DNA of 5,140 bases from JBBARC01 sp040400005 (GTDB taxonomy: Bacteria > Pseudomonadota > Alphaproteobacteria > Acetobacterales > Acetobacteraceae), in assembly GCA_040400005.1 (NCBI GenBank), contig JBBARC010000082.1:1-5140 (forward strand). Direction: 5' to 3'. This document shows positions 1 through 5,006 of this stretch, one piece after another. Both the position numbers and the translations under genes were made by a program. Every line of letters begins with the position of its first letter. Within the stretch, counting starts at the first letter, position 1. The notes beneath the pieces are model-generated. The model ran no database searches, was not told the DNA's origin, and worked only from the letters and a program-made list of their open reading frames with translations.

Positions 1-33
1 AGACCCTTAACGCCTAGGGGCTTGGGAGTTACG

Positions 34-120
34 AAAAAGAAGCAAAAAGACTTTTGAAATTTGGGACTGGGACTTTTGGCTGCACCTTATCCACAACCAA
101 ACGTGAAAAAAGTCTTTTTT
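34..120. repeat. A/T-rich intergenic tract with repeated GACTTTT units
   Basis: The 146 bp before mobB hold no gene I can support. The tract contains GACTTTTG at 49-56 and again at 71-78 (22 bp apart), and the same unit inverted as AAAAGTC at 108-114. Two short palindromes stand out: AAAAG-A-CTTTT (45-55) and AAAAAAG-T-CTTTTTT (106-120); the core of the second is the reverse complement of the first. The second ends in a T run, but its stem has a single G-C pair, so it is a poor terminator. I recall A/T-rich intergenic repeats of similar look in Acetobacteraceae genomes; that link is a recollection, not shown here. Confidence 0.45.
87..95 (+). promoter_or_regulatory. Perfect DnaA-box match (TTATCCACA)
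   Basis: TTATCCACA matches the strong DnaA-box consensus exactly and lies in the A/T-rich leader of mobB. I saw no second box nearby, so this is not an origin by itself. It may be a regulatory DnaA site or chance. Confidence 0.3.
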
Positions 121-146
121 GTATTCACCAGCCTGCCTTTGGACCG

Positions 147-665
147 ATGATTTTATTGGGGGTTGTGGGGTGGTCGGGCAGCGGCAAGACGACGCTGGTG
201 ACCGCGCTGTTGCCGTTGCTGAGCGCGCGCGGCTTGCGGGTGTCGACGATTAAGCATGCGCATCACGGCGTGGACCTGGATCGGCCGGGCAAGGACAGTT
301 TTCGCCATCGCGAGGCCGGTGCCGAGGAAGTGATGCTGGTGAGTGCTGGACGGTTTGCGTTGATGCGCGAATGCCCAGGGGATGCGCCGGATTTGGCAGC
401 CCTTGCGGCACGGCTGGCGCCGGTGGATTTGGTGCTGGTTGAGGGCTTTAGGAGCTACGATTTTCCAAAAATCGAGGTTTGGCGTGAGGCTTTGGGCGAG
501 CCGCGGTTGCCGGCCGAGACCCGCCAGGTGATGGCGGTGGCGAGTGATGTGGCGGTGATTGGCGGGTGTGTGGTGCCGGTTTTGCCACTGAATGCGCCGG
601 TGATGGTGGCGGACTGGGTGGCTGATTTCGTGATAAGGCAGCGGCGGTTAGGTGGCGGCACTTGA
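147..665 (+). CDS. mobB: Molybdopterin-guanine dinucleotide biosynthesis adaptor protein MobB
   Basis: MobB is a cytoplasmic P-loop GTP-binding protein that assists MobA in attaching GMP to molybdopterin. The 172-residue product has a Walker A motif at residues 8-15 (GWSGSGKT), the family motif IKHAHH at 35-40, a DLDRPGKDS block at 43-51 followed by FRHREAGA, and LVLVEGF at 95-101 (Walker B region). Length fits the family. I chose ATG 147 because the protein then begins MILLGVVGWSGSGKTT, as MobB proteins do. The frame stays open back to an ATG at 54, but those 31 extra residues look like translated A/T-rich spacer. No clear Shine-Dalgarno precedes ATG 147. mobA is not in the window; moaD and moaE follow 640 bp downstream on the same strand. 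Confidence 0.92.
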   Translation: MILLGVVGWSGSGKTTLVTALLPLLSARGLRVSTIKHAHHGVDLDRPGKDSFRHREAGAEEVMLVSAGRFALMRECPGDAPDLAALAARLAPVDLVLVEGFRSYDFPKIEVWREALGEPRLPAETRQVMAVASDVAVIGGCVVPVLPLNAPVMVADWVADFVIRQRRLGGGT

Positions 666-725
666 GCCGCGCCGCGTGGCGCTGCAATGTGTGGGGGTTC
701 CGCCGAGCCTGGAGGCTGTGTGCTT

Positions 726-1283
726 ATGCGTCATGTTAGTGTTGTTGTGTCTGTGATGCTGCTGGGCGGCTGTGCGGGGTCGGGGTTTGGTACGTATGTG
801 CACGATACCACGCGGCTGCCTTGGCATAATCCTAATCAACCGCAAGGCAGCGCGCCGAACCATGAAAAGGTTTTGGCGGTAAAGGGGGCGTTACAGCCTG
901 CACCTTTGGTGATGGCGCCGGCTGGGGCGTGGCCGGGGCCACCGAAAGCGATCCCAAGTTTGCAGGATCTGCAGCGCCAGCAGAACGATGAAATGGCATC
1001 GGGGACGTATGCGCCGCATGCGATGTCGGGCGATTTGCCGCAACTACCGGGTTACGCGGTGACGCCGCCGCCGGAGCCGCTGGTGGCGCCCAAGCAAAGC
1101 TTCCCGACCGGGGTGGTGAGCGGGGTTGAGGGCAAGGCGGTGGGCTCGACGGGTGGTGCCGAGGTGACACGATCGGTGCCGGGGCCGGATGCGCACGGCA
1201 ATATTGTGGTGCCGAACGGCGATGGCAGCAGCACTGTGATTGGCCGTGATGGCAGTGTGACGACGCAGCCGGCGCCGAAATAA
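726..1283 (+). CDS. Putative lipoprotein, proline/glycine-rich, unknown function
   Basis: This 185-residue protein is predicted to be an exported lipoprotein. It starts MRHVSVVVSVMLLGGC: one Arg, a hydrophobic stretch at 4-13, and a lipobox L13-G14-G15-C16. Ala follows the cysteine, so the bacterial +2 rule would send it to the outer membrane. The mature part is low in complexity and rich in Pro, Gly and Ala, with several PP and PG pairs. The C-terminus (about 152-185) is more patterned, with VVPNGDGSSTVIGRDGSVTT. I recognise no enzymatic domain. ATG 726 is preferred over ATG 687 because it puts the signal peptide at the N-terminus and has GGAGG at 711-715, a slightly long 10 nt upstream. It lies 60 bp after mobB and 20 bp before moaD, so it may share their transcript without sharing their function. 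Confidence 0.75.
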   Translation: MRHVSVVVSVMLLGGCAGSGFGTYVHDTTRLPWHNPNQPQGSAPNHEKVLAVKGALQPAPLVMAPAGAWPGPPKAIPSLQDLQRQQNDEMASGTYAPHAMSGDLPQLPGYAVTPPPEPLVAPKQSFPTGVVSGVEGKAVGSTGGAEVTRSVPGPDAHGNIVVPNGDGSSTVIGRDGSVTTQPAPK

Positions 1284-1303
1284 CGGCGGGTTGCGCGCTT
1301 AGG

Positions 1304-1570
1304 ATGACCGCGGCGCCAATTACGATTTTGTATTTTGCCTGGCTGCGCGAGCGCACCGGGTGCGCTGAAGAGCGCGTGGCGTTGCCCGATGGGGTGGGCA
1401 ATGTTGGTGATTTGATGGCGTGGTTGCAGGCGCGCGATGACGGGCACCGGTCGGCTTTTGCTAATCCGCGCCTGGTGCGGGCTGCGGTTAATCAGGATTT
1501 TGCGGGCCCCGATACGGCGATTGCGCCGGGGGATGAGATTGCGTTTTTTCCGCCGGTAACGGGGGGGTAG
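1304..1570 (+). CDS. moaD: Molybdopterin synthase sulfur-carrier (small) subunit MoaD
   Basis: MoaD is the ubiquitin-fold sulfur carrier of molybdopterin synthase. Its C-terminal Gly-Gly is adenylated by MoeB and converted to a thiocarboxylate, which donates sulfur to precursor Z (cPMP) inside MoaE. The 88-residue product has the family pattern: ITILYFAWLRERTG at the N-terminus, a central VNQDF (62-66), GDEIAFFPPVTGG at the end and a free Gly87-Gly88 terminus. ATG 1304 has only AGG directly before it, so the ribosome-binding site is weak. moaE starts 7 bp after the stop. The last two Gly codons and the last base of the preceding Thr codon form a run of seven G (1561-1567); a +1 slip there would read straight into moaE. 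Confidence 0.93.
   Translation: MTAAPITILYFAWLRERTGCAEERVALPDGVGNVGDLMAWLQARDDGHRSAFANPRLVRAAVNQDFAGPDTAIAPGDEIAFFPPVTGG
1561..1567 (+). other. G7 homopolymer at the moaD/moaE junction
   Basis: Seven consecutive G encode the MoaD Gly-Gly end and abut the TAG stop at 1568-1570. Losing one G, or a +1 ribosomal shift, replaces the stop with GGT AGC AAC GCT TTG, which enters the moaE frame with no stop in between. The run also lies 10 nt before the moaE TTG start and could pair with the anti-Shine-Dalgarno through a G-U wobble. Confidence 0.5.
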
Positions 1571-1577
1571 CAACGCT

Positions 1578-2048
1578 TTGGGCCGGATTTTGGTGAGTGA
1601 GGCGGAGTTTGATGTGGCGGCCGAGATGGGCGAGCTTGCGAATAGCGGCGGCGTTGGCGGGATTGGCTGTTTTGTGGGTGTGGTGCGCAGCGATGTGGCG
1701 CGGCCGATTTCGGCGTTGGAGCTTGAGCATTACCCTGGGATGACCGAGCGGGCGATTGGCCGGATTGTGGCGCAGGCCGAAGCCAGATTTGGCTTGCTGG
1801 GGTGCACTGTTATTCATCGGGTCGGGCGACTGCCCCCAGGGGCGCGCATTGTGCTGGTGTTGGCGGCGAGTGCGCATCGCGCCGCGTCCTTGGAGGCGAC
1901 GGCGTTTTTGATTGATTGGCTAAAAACCCGTGCACCGTTTTGGAAGCGCGAGGTTTATCTGGACGGTGAGGCGAGCTGGGTGCTGGCGCTGGATGAGGAT
2001 GAGCAGGCGGCGGCGCGCTGGGGTGGCGAGGTTGGCGCCGGCGTTTAG
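1578..2048 (+). CDS. moaE: Molybdopterin synthase catalytic (large) subunit MoaE
   Basis: MoaE binds precursor Z and, with thiocarboxylated MoaD, builds the dithiolene of molybdopterin. Visible family features in the 156 residues: FVGVVR (32-37), LELEHYPGM (47-55), HRVGRLPPG (80-88), the AHR triad (99-101) and LKTRAPFWKRE (115-125). Lys116 and Lys123 keep the seven-residue spacing of E. coli Lys119 and Lys126, and His100-Arg101 match His103-Arg104, so the active site looks intact. The start is TTG 1578: the family N-terminus (RILVSEAEFDVAAE) begins almost at once and no ATG is available. In-frame TTG 1590 and GTG 1593 are alternatives that would trim it. The stop TAG overlaps the stop of the convergent response-regulator gene. 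Confidence 0.93.
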   Translation: MGRILVSEAEFDVAAEMGELANSGGVGGIGCFVGVVRSDVARPISALELEHYPGMTERAIGRIVAQAEARFGLLGCTVIHRVGRLPPGARIVLVLAASAHRAASLEATAFLIDWLKTRAPFWKREVYLDGEASWVLALDEDEQAAARWGGEVGAGV

Positions 2049-2749
2049 AGCTTGGCGGAATCTAGCCGGTAGCCGCCGCCTTCGGTGATGAGAAGGCGGG
2101 CATTGGTGGGGTCGGGTTCGATTTTTTGGCGCAGGCGATAGATGTGGGTTTCTAGCGTGTGGGTGGTGACGGCGGCGTTGTAGCCCCAGACTTCGTTGAG
2201 CAGGACTTGGCGGGCGATGGCTCGGCCGCCGGCGCGGTAGAGGAATTTTAGGATTGCCGCTTCTTTTTCGGTGAGGCGGATGCGGCGGTTTTTGGTGTGT
2301 TCCTGGAGTAGCTTTGCCGAGGGGCGGAAGCTGTAGGGCCCGATTTGAAAGACCGCATCTTCGGAATTTTCAAAAATGCGGATTTGAGCGCGTAGGCGGG
2401 CGAGGAGTTCGCCTAGGCGGAAGGGTTTGGCGATGTAGTCGTTGGCGCCGGAATCGAGGCCGCGGACGATGTCGGCTTCTTCGTCGGAGCCGGTGAGGAT
2501 GATGATGGGCAGACGGATGCCGTCGCGGCGGAGTTTGGCGCAGTAATCGCGGCCGTCACCATCGGGGAGGGTGACATCGAGGATGATGCCGTCGAAGCCC
2601 TTGGGCTGGCCTGCAAGAAGTGCCGTTGCCTGGGCAAGCGTGGTGGCGATATGGGGGATAAATTCGCCGTCAACTTCCAACTGGGCTGCGAGTTCAGCGC
2701 AGAGGGCGCCGTCGTCGTCGATGATCAGGATTGGGCGATCACCCGCCAT
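2045..2749 (-). CDS. OmpR/PhoB-family response regulator
   Basis: This is a cytoplasmic two-component DNA-binding regulator of 234 residues, normal for the family. The receiver domain (about 6-122) has the acidic cluster D11-D12-D13, phospho-acceptor D58 in IILDVTLPDGDG, T86 in ILTG and K108 in YIAKPF. The C-terminal winged helix (about 133-230) carries RLTEKEAAILKFL, the recognition-helix region TTHTLETHIYRLRQKIE and the wing ITEGGGYRL. ATG 2749 is chosen because the domain starts at once and a GGGGAGA Shine-Dalgarno (2757-2763) sits 7 nt upstream. The frame is open for 49 further codons, but these look non-coding. No histidine kinase is in the window, so partner and signal are unknown. It diverges from ribA across 122 bp and converges on moaE with a 4-bp overlap. 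Its codons end mainly in C, unlike the G-ending codons of + strand genes. Confidence 0.93.
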   Translation of the reverse strand: MAGDRPILIIDDDGALCAELAAQLEVDGEFIPHIATTLAQATALLAGQPKGFDGIILDVTLPDGDGRDYCAKLRRDGIRLPIIILTGSDEEADIVRGLDSGANDYIAKPFRLGELLARLRAQIRIFENSEDAVFQIGPYSFRPSAKLLQEHTKNRRIRLTEKEAAILKFLYRAGGRAIARQVLLNEVWGYNAAVTTHTLETHIYRLRQKIEPDPTNARLLITEGGGYRLDSAKL

Positions 2750-2871
2750 GTTATGGTCTCCCCTGCCGGATGTGGCCGCTGCCGGCACATGATTGTGTAT
2801 TGCTTGCCTGTGAAGTGGGGTGAGCGCAAGCGGGACCGGTGGGCTGGATTGCGTAAGCCGGGGTTGTTTAC
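2750..2871. promoter_or_regulatory. Divergent intergenic region between response regulator and ribA
   Basis: This 122-bp gap should carry promoters for both genes, but I could not pick convincing -35/-10 pairs. Visible structure: an inverted repeat TGCCGG (2764-2769) with CCGGCA (2782-2787), which also forms a direct repeat CTGCCGG at 2763-2769 and 2779-2785; and an inverted repeat GCTTGC (2802-2807) with GCAAGC (2826-2831). OmpR-family regulators usually bind direct repeats, so autoregulation is possible but unproven. The gap is too short and has the wrong look for an FMN riboswitch. Confidence 0.35.
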
Positions 2872-4011
2872 GTGCGCGCGCCGCCGACCTATGCACCGAT
2901 CATGGATATATTTTTAGGGCACGAGGCGGTGGTGACGCGCCAGCTTCGCCGGGTGCACCGGGCACTGCTGGAGTTGCGGCGCGGCGTGCCGGTGGTGCTG
3001 ACGCAAGGGGGTGCCGCACTTGTTGTGCTGGCGGCGGAGACGGTTTGTGACGCGGGGCTTGCGGAGTTTAGGGCGAGTTCGGTGGGTGAGCCGGTGATGG
3101 TGCTGGCGGCTGGACGGGTGGCGGATTTGGGGATTGCGGCGGCCGGTGATCAGGCGGTGGCGTTGAACGTGGGGCCCGCGGCGCTGGATGCGGATTTGGT
3201 GACGCGGCTGGCGGACCCGACGCTGGCGCAGGCTGTGCCGCCGGGTGACGGGGTGCGTGTGGTGGTAAGCCCCGACGGGGCGACGGCTGCTTTGCGGTTG
3301 GCAAAGCTTGGGCGATTACTGCCTGCGGTGCTGGTGGCGCCGGCGCGGACCAACATCGATGGCCATGATCTGTTGGTGGTGGCGGGCGAGGAAGTGTTGG
3401 CGTACCCCGAGATGGCGGCGGCGGCGCTAACCCGGGCGGCGCAGGCGTTGGTGCCGTTGGCTGCGGCCGAGGATGCGCGGCTGGTGGCGTTTCGACCGCC
3501 CGACGGTGGGATTGAGCATTTGGCGATTTTGATCGGGTCGCCCGAGGCCGCTGATGCGCCGTTGGCGCGGATCCATTCGGAGTGTTTTACCGGCGATTTG
3601 CTGGGTAGTTTGCGCTGTGATTGCGGGCCGCAACTGCATGAGGCGATGGCGCGGATGCGGGCCGAGGGGGCGGGGGTTGTGCTGTACATGGCGCAGGAAG
3701 GGCGCGGGATTGGGCTTGCCAATAAGCTGCGGGCCTATGCGTTGCAGGATCGTGGCTTGGACACGCTGGATGCCAACCGGGCGCTGGGGTTTCGTGCCGA
3801 TGAGCGCAATTTTGCGCCGGCGGCGGTGATGCTGCGCGATTTGGGGCTGACGCGGGTGCGGTTGCTGACCAATAACCCGGCTAAGATGAGCGGACTTGCG
3901 GCATACGGCATTGATGTGGTGGGGCGCGAGGCGCTGTCGATTGCGGCTAACGGGGTGAATGACCGGTATTTGGCGACCAAAGCGGCGCGATTTGGCCATT
4001 TGATTGGCTGA
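2872..4011 (+). CDS. ribA: GTP cyclohydrolase II with degenerate RibB-like N-terminal domain
   Basis: GTP cyclohydrolase II opens the imidazole ring of GTP to give the pyrimidine precursor of riboflavin. The catalytic domain occupies about 200-379. Zinc ligands C238, C249 and C251 keep the E. coli C54/C65/C67 spacing in HSECFTGD...GSLRCDCG. QEGRGIGLANK (275-285) and ADERNF (309-314) follow, with D310 and R312 in the places of E. coli catalytic D126 and R128, then LLTNNPAKM (331-339). The enzyme should be active. The N-terminal 190 residues are extra compared with E. coli RibA (about 196 residues). VHRALLELRRGVPVVL followed by LVVLAAE resembles the start of DHBP synthase (RibB), but the acidic DRENEGD-type loop is replaced by TQGGA, so no RibB activity is expected. 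GTG 2872 has GGGG 8 nt upstream; ATG 2902 is the alternative start. An in-frame TAA at 2854 bars anything earlier. Confidence 0.92.
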   Translation: MRAPPTYAPIMDIFLGHEAVVTRQLRRVHRALLELRRGVPVVLTQGGAALVVLAAETVCDAGLAEFRASSVGEPVMVLAAGRVADLGIAAAGDQAVALNVGPAALDADLVTRLADPTLAQAVPPGDGVRVVVSPDGATAALRLAKLGRLLPAVLVAPARTNIDGHDLLVVAGEEVLAYPEMAAAALTRAAQALVPLAAAEDARLVAFRPPDGGIEHLAILIGSPEAADAPLARIHSECFTGDLLGSLRCDCGPQLHEAMARMRAEGAGVVLYMAQEGRGIGLANKLRAYALQDRGLDTLDANRALGFRADERNFAPAAVMLRDLGLTRVRLLTNNPAKMSGLAAYGIDVVGREALSIAANGVNDRYLATKAARFGHLIG

Positions 4012-4525
4012 GGCGGAGACCGCGCCCGGCGAGGTTTGGGCCGAGGTTTGGCCTGATCGGCGGTTTTGCGTGCGGGGCCAGGTTTTCCGGGCGGTTATTG
4101 GTGCGGGCGGCCTGCGGCGTGACAAAAGCGAGGGTGATGGCGCAACACCGATTGCGCAGTTGCCGCTGCGGCGAGTTTTGTACCGTGCCGACCGGGTGCG
4201 CAAGCCGCAGGCGCTGGTGGCGGTTGAGGCCTTGGCGCCGGCGGATGGCTGGTGTGACGATGCGCGCCATGCCGACTACAATTGTTACGTGCGGCTGCCC
4301 CATGCGGCGCGCCACGAGGCGTTGTGGCGTGAGGACGGCGTGTACGACGTTATTGGCGTGCTGGGGTGGAACGACGCGCCAGTAGCGCGCGGGCGCGGAT
4401 CGGCGATTTTTCTGCATGTTGCGCGGCCTGATATGGCGCCGACGGAAGGATGCGTGGCGCTTGCCCTGGCCGACGTGCAGGCGGTGCTGGCGATGGGGTT
4501 GCGCGGCATTATTGTGCGCGGGTGA
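4004..4525 (+). CDS. L,D-transpeptidase (YkuD-fold) family protein without signal peptide
   Basis: YkuD-fold enzymes cross-link or modify peptidoglycan through a catalytic Cys. This 173-residue protein matches the compact proteobacterial subfamily I know as COG3786: RDKSEGDGATP (39-49), LPLRRVLYRADR, DGWCDDARHADYN (81-93), WNDAP, then GSAIFLHVARPD with H138 and PTEGCVAL with catalytic Cys150. This subfamily has T-x-G-C in place of the common S-H-G-C. It starts with TTG 4004, overlapping the ribA stop by 8 bp, so translation is probably coupled to ribA. An in-frame TGA at 4001-4003 directly precedes the TTG, so no upstream signal peptide can exist, and residues 1-30 are not hydrophobic. How it would reach the periplasm is unclear. 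The 40 bp to the convergent XRE gene show no convincing terminator. Confidence 0.85.
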   Translation: MAEAETAPGEVWAEVWPDRRFCVRGQVFRAVIGAGGLRRDKSEGDGATPIAQLPLRRVLYRADRVRKPQALVAVEALAPADGWCDDARHADYNCYVRLPHAARHEALWREDGVYDVIGVLGWNDAPVARGRGSAIFLHVARPDMAPTEGCVALALADVQAVLAMGLRGIIVRG

Positions 4526-4565
4526 TGTCAGGACCGGTTGGTTGGCGACCGCTTACGATGGCGTA

Positions 4566-4901
4566 TTAGCCGAGGTTGGTGGCGGCGAGCTTGCGGGCTG
4601 TTCGCAGCAGGAAGGCGCGATCATCTGGTTCGCAGACGCGGTAGAGGCGGAGCATGGCGAGCTCGTCACCCTGGATTGCCGGATCTTCGCCGCGCCCGGT
4701 GAGCAGGGTTTCGATCGATACCCCGAGGGCGGCGGCGACGATGGGGATATTTTCGCGCAACTGGCCGGCCCTATCGGTTTCCCATTGGGCGACTGCGCTG
4801 CGGCTGACGCCGCAGGCCATGGCGAGCTGATCCTGGGTGATGGCGCGATCGTGGCGCAAGGCGCGGATGCGGGCGCCGACGGTTTCTGTTTTAGCGGGCA
4901 T
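4566..4901 (-). CDS. XRE-family (Cro/CI-type) helix-turn-helix transcriptional regulator
   Basis: This is a small 111-residue DNA-binding regulator. The HTH_3-type domain spans about 8-67: VGARIRALRHDRAITQDQLA, ACGVSRSAVAQWE (helices 2 and 3, recognition helix about 33-41), then IPIVAAALGVSIETLLTG. The C-terminal 40 residues (GDELAMLRLYRVCEPDDRAFLLRTARKL as the ordered part) look helical and may dimerise; there is no peptidase domain of the LexA/CI type. ATG 4901 gives a natural N-terminus. No Shine-Dalgarno precedes it, and a TATAGT -10 box lies only 6 nt upstream, which suggests leaderless mRNA. It diverges from the partial gene at 5007 over inverted repeats, as an autoregulated repressor would. 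It could belong to a prophage remnant, but no phage structural gene is visible. Confidence 0.88.
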   Translation of the reverse strand: MPAKTETVGARIRALRHDRAITQDQLAMACGVSRSAVAQWETDRAGQLRENIPIVAAALGVSIETLLTGRGEDPAIQGDELAMLRLYRVCEPDDRAFLLRTARKLAATNLG

Positions 4902-4907
4902 GACGGC

Positions 4908-4937
4908 ACTATAAGATAGGGCGGCTAACTTTGCCAG
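4908..4937 (-). promoter_or_regulatory. Candidate sigma70-type promoter of the XRE gene (leaderless)
   Basis: Read on the - strand, CTGGCA (4937-4932, 4 of 6 to TTGACA) is followed after 18 bp by TATAGT (4913-4908, 5 of 6 to TATAAT). Transcription starting about 7 nt downstream would begin at or next to the A of ATG 4901, leaving no leader. Confidence 0.5.
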
Positions 4938-4940
4938 TTA
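4926..4940. promoter_or_regulatory. Inverted repeat TAACT-N5-AGTTA, candidate operator
   Basis: Perfect 5-bp arms flank TTGCC. It covers the candidate -35 box of the XRE gene, a place where a bound repressor would block it. The TAAC/GTTA half-sites recur in the palindrome at 4969-4983. Confidence 0.45.
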
Positions 4941-4946
4941 TTTTTG

Positions 4947-4975
4947 TTGACCTTAAATGTTTGTTTGACTAACGT
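4947..4975 (+). promoter_or_regulatory. Candidate promoter for the gene at 5007
   Basis: TTGACC (4947-4952, 5 of 6 to consensus) is followed after exactly 17 bp by TAACGT (4970-4975), a weak -10 (3 of 6). The weak -10 lies inside the palindrome at 4969-4983. An alternative -35, TTGACT at 4965-4970, has no good partner. Confidence 0.4.
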
Positions 4976-4983
4976 GACGTTAG
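4969..4983. promoter_or_regulatory. Perfect palindrome CTAACGT-G-ACGTTAG, candidate operator
   Basis: Seven-base arms are perfectly complementary around a single G, the strongest inverted repeat in the window. It overlaps the candidate -10 of the downstream gene. Its centre (4976) is 43 bp, about four helical turns, from the centre of the repeat at 4926-4940 (4933). The divergent XRE protein is the obvious candidate binder. Confidence 0.6.
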
Positions 4984-4996
4984 CATGAATGTCATG
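4984..4996. promoter_or_regulatory. Inverted repeat CATGA-ATG-TCATG
   Basis: Perfect 5-bp arms with a 3-bp centre directly abut the preceding palindrome and touch the Shine-Dalgarno at 4996. It may be a second operator or a small RNA hairpin before the ribosome-binding site; short arms make chance possible. Confidence 0.35.
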
Positions 4997-5001
4997 GGAG
5001 G
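4996..5001 (+). promoter_or_regulatory. Strong Shine-Dalgarno GGGAGG for the gene at 5007
   Basis: GGGAGG lies 5 nt before ATG 5007. It fixes the start of the truncated gene and is one of the few strong ribosome-binding sites in the window. Confidence 0.7.
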
Positions 5002-5006
5002 TTACG

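Noticed and set aside
106..125. Rho-independent terminator at AAAAAAG-T-CTTTTTT
   Set aside because: The hairpin would have only one G-C pair and a one-base loop; the T run alone is not enough.
54..146. N-terminal extension of mobB from ATG 54
   Set aside because: The 31 residues do not resemble MobB, are encoded in A/T-rich spacer with the repeats and DnaA box, and the family N-terminus begins at ATG 147.
832..1573. Long - strand frames opposite the lipoprotein and moaD
   Set aside because: Their products are Pro/Arg/His-rich low-complexity shadows with no domain or ribosome-binding site.
2750..2871. FMN riboswitch before ribA
   Set aside because: The gap is shorter than a typical FMN aptamer plus expression platform and I could not find its conserved core or multi-stem junction.
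3150..3722. 190-residue open frame on the - strand inside ribA
   Set aside because: It lies wholly opposite a well-supported gene, is Ser/Ala/Pro-rich without motifs, and is what a GC-rich gene yields on the opposite strand.
3427..4203. 258-residue - strand frame across the ribA/transpeptidase junction
   Set aside because: Arg/Pro/Gln-rich shadow of two genes with intact conserved motifs on the + strand.
4526..4565. Terminator between the transpeptidase and XRE genes
   Set aside because: Only a 4-bp CGGT/ACCG stem is visible and there is no T run on either strand.
4416..4919. 167-residue + strand frame across the transpeptidase end and the XRE gene
   Set aside because: It runs antisense to a clear HTH gene and out of frame with the transpeptidase; its Gly/Ala/Asp-rich sequence has no recognisable motif.
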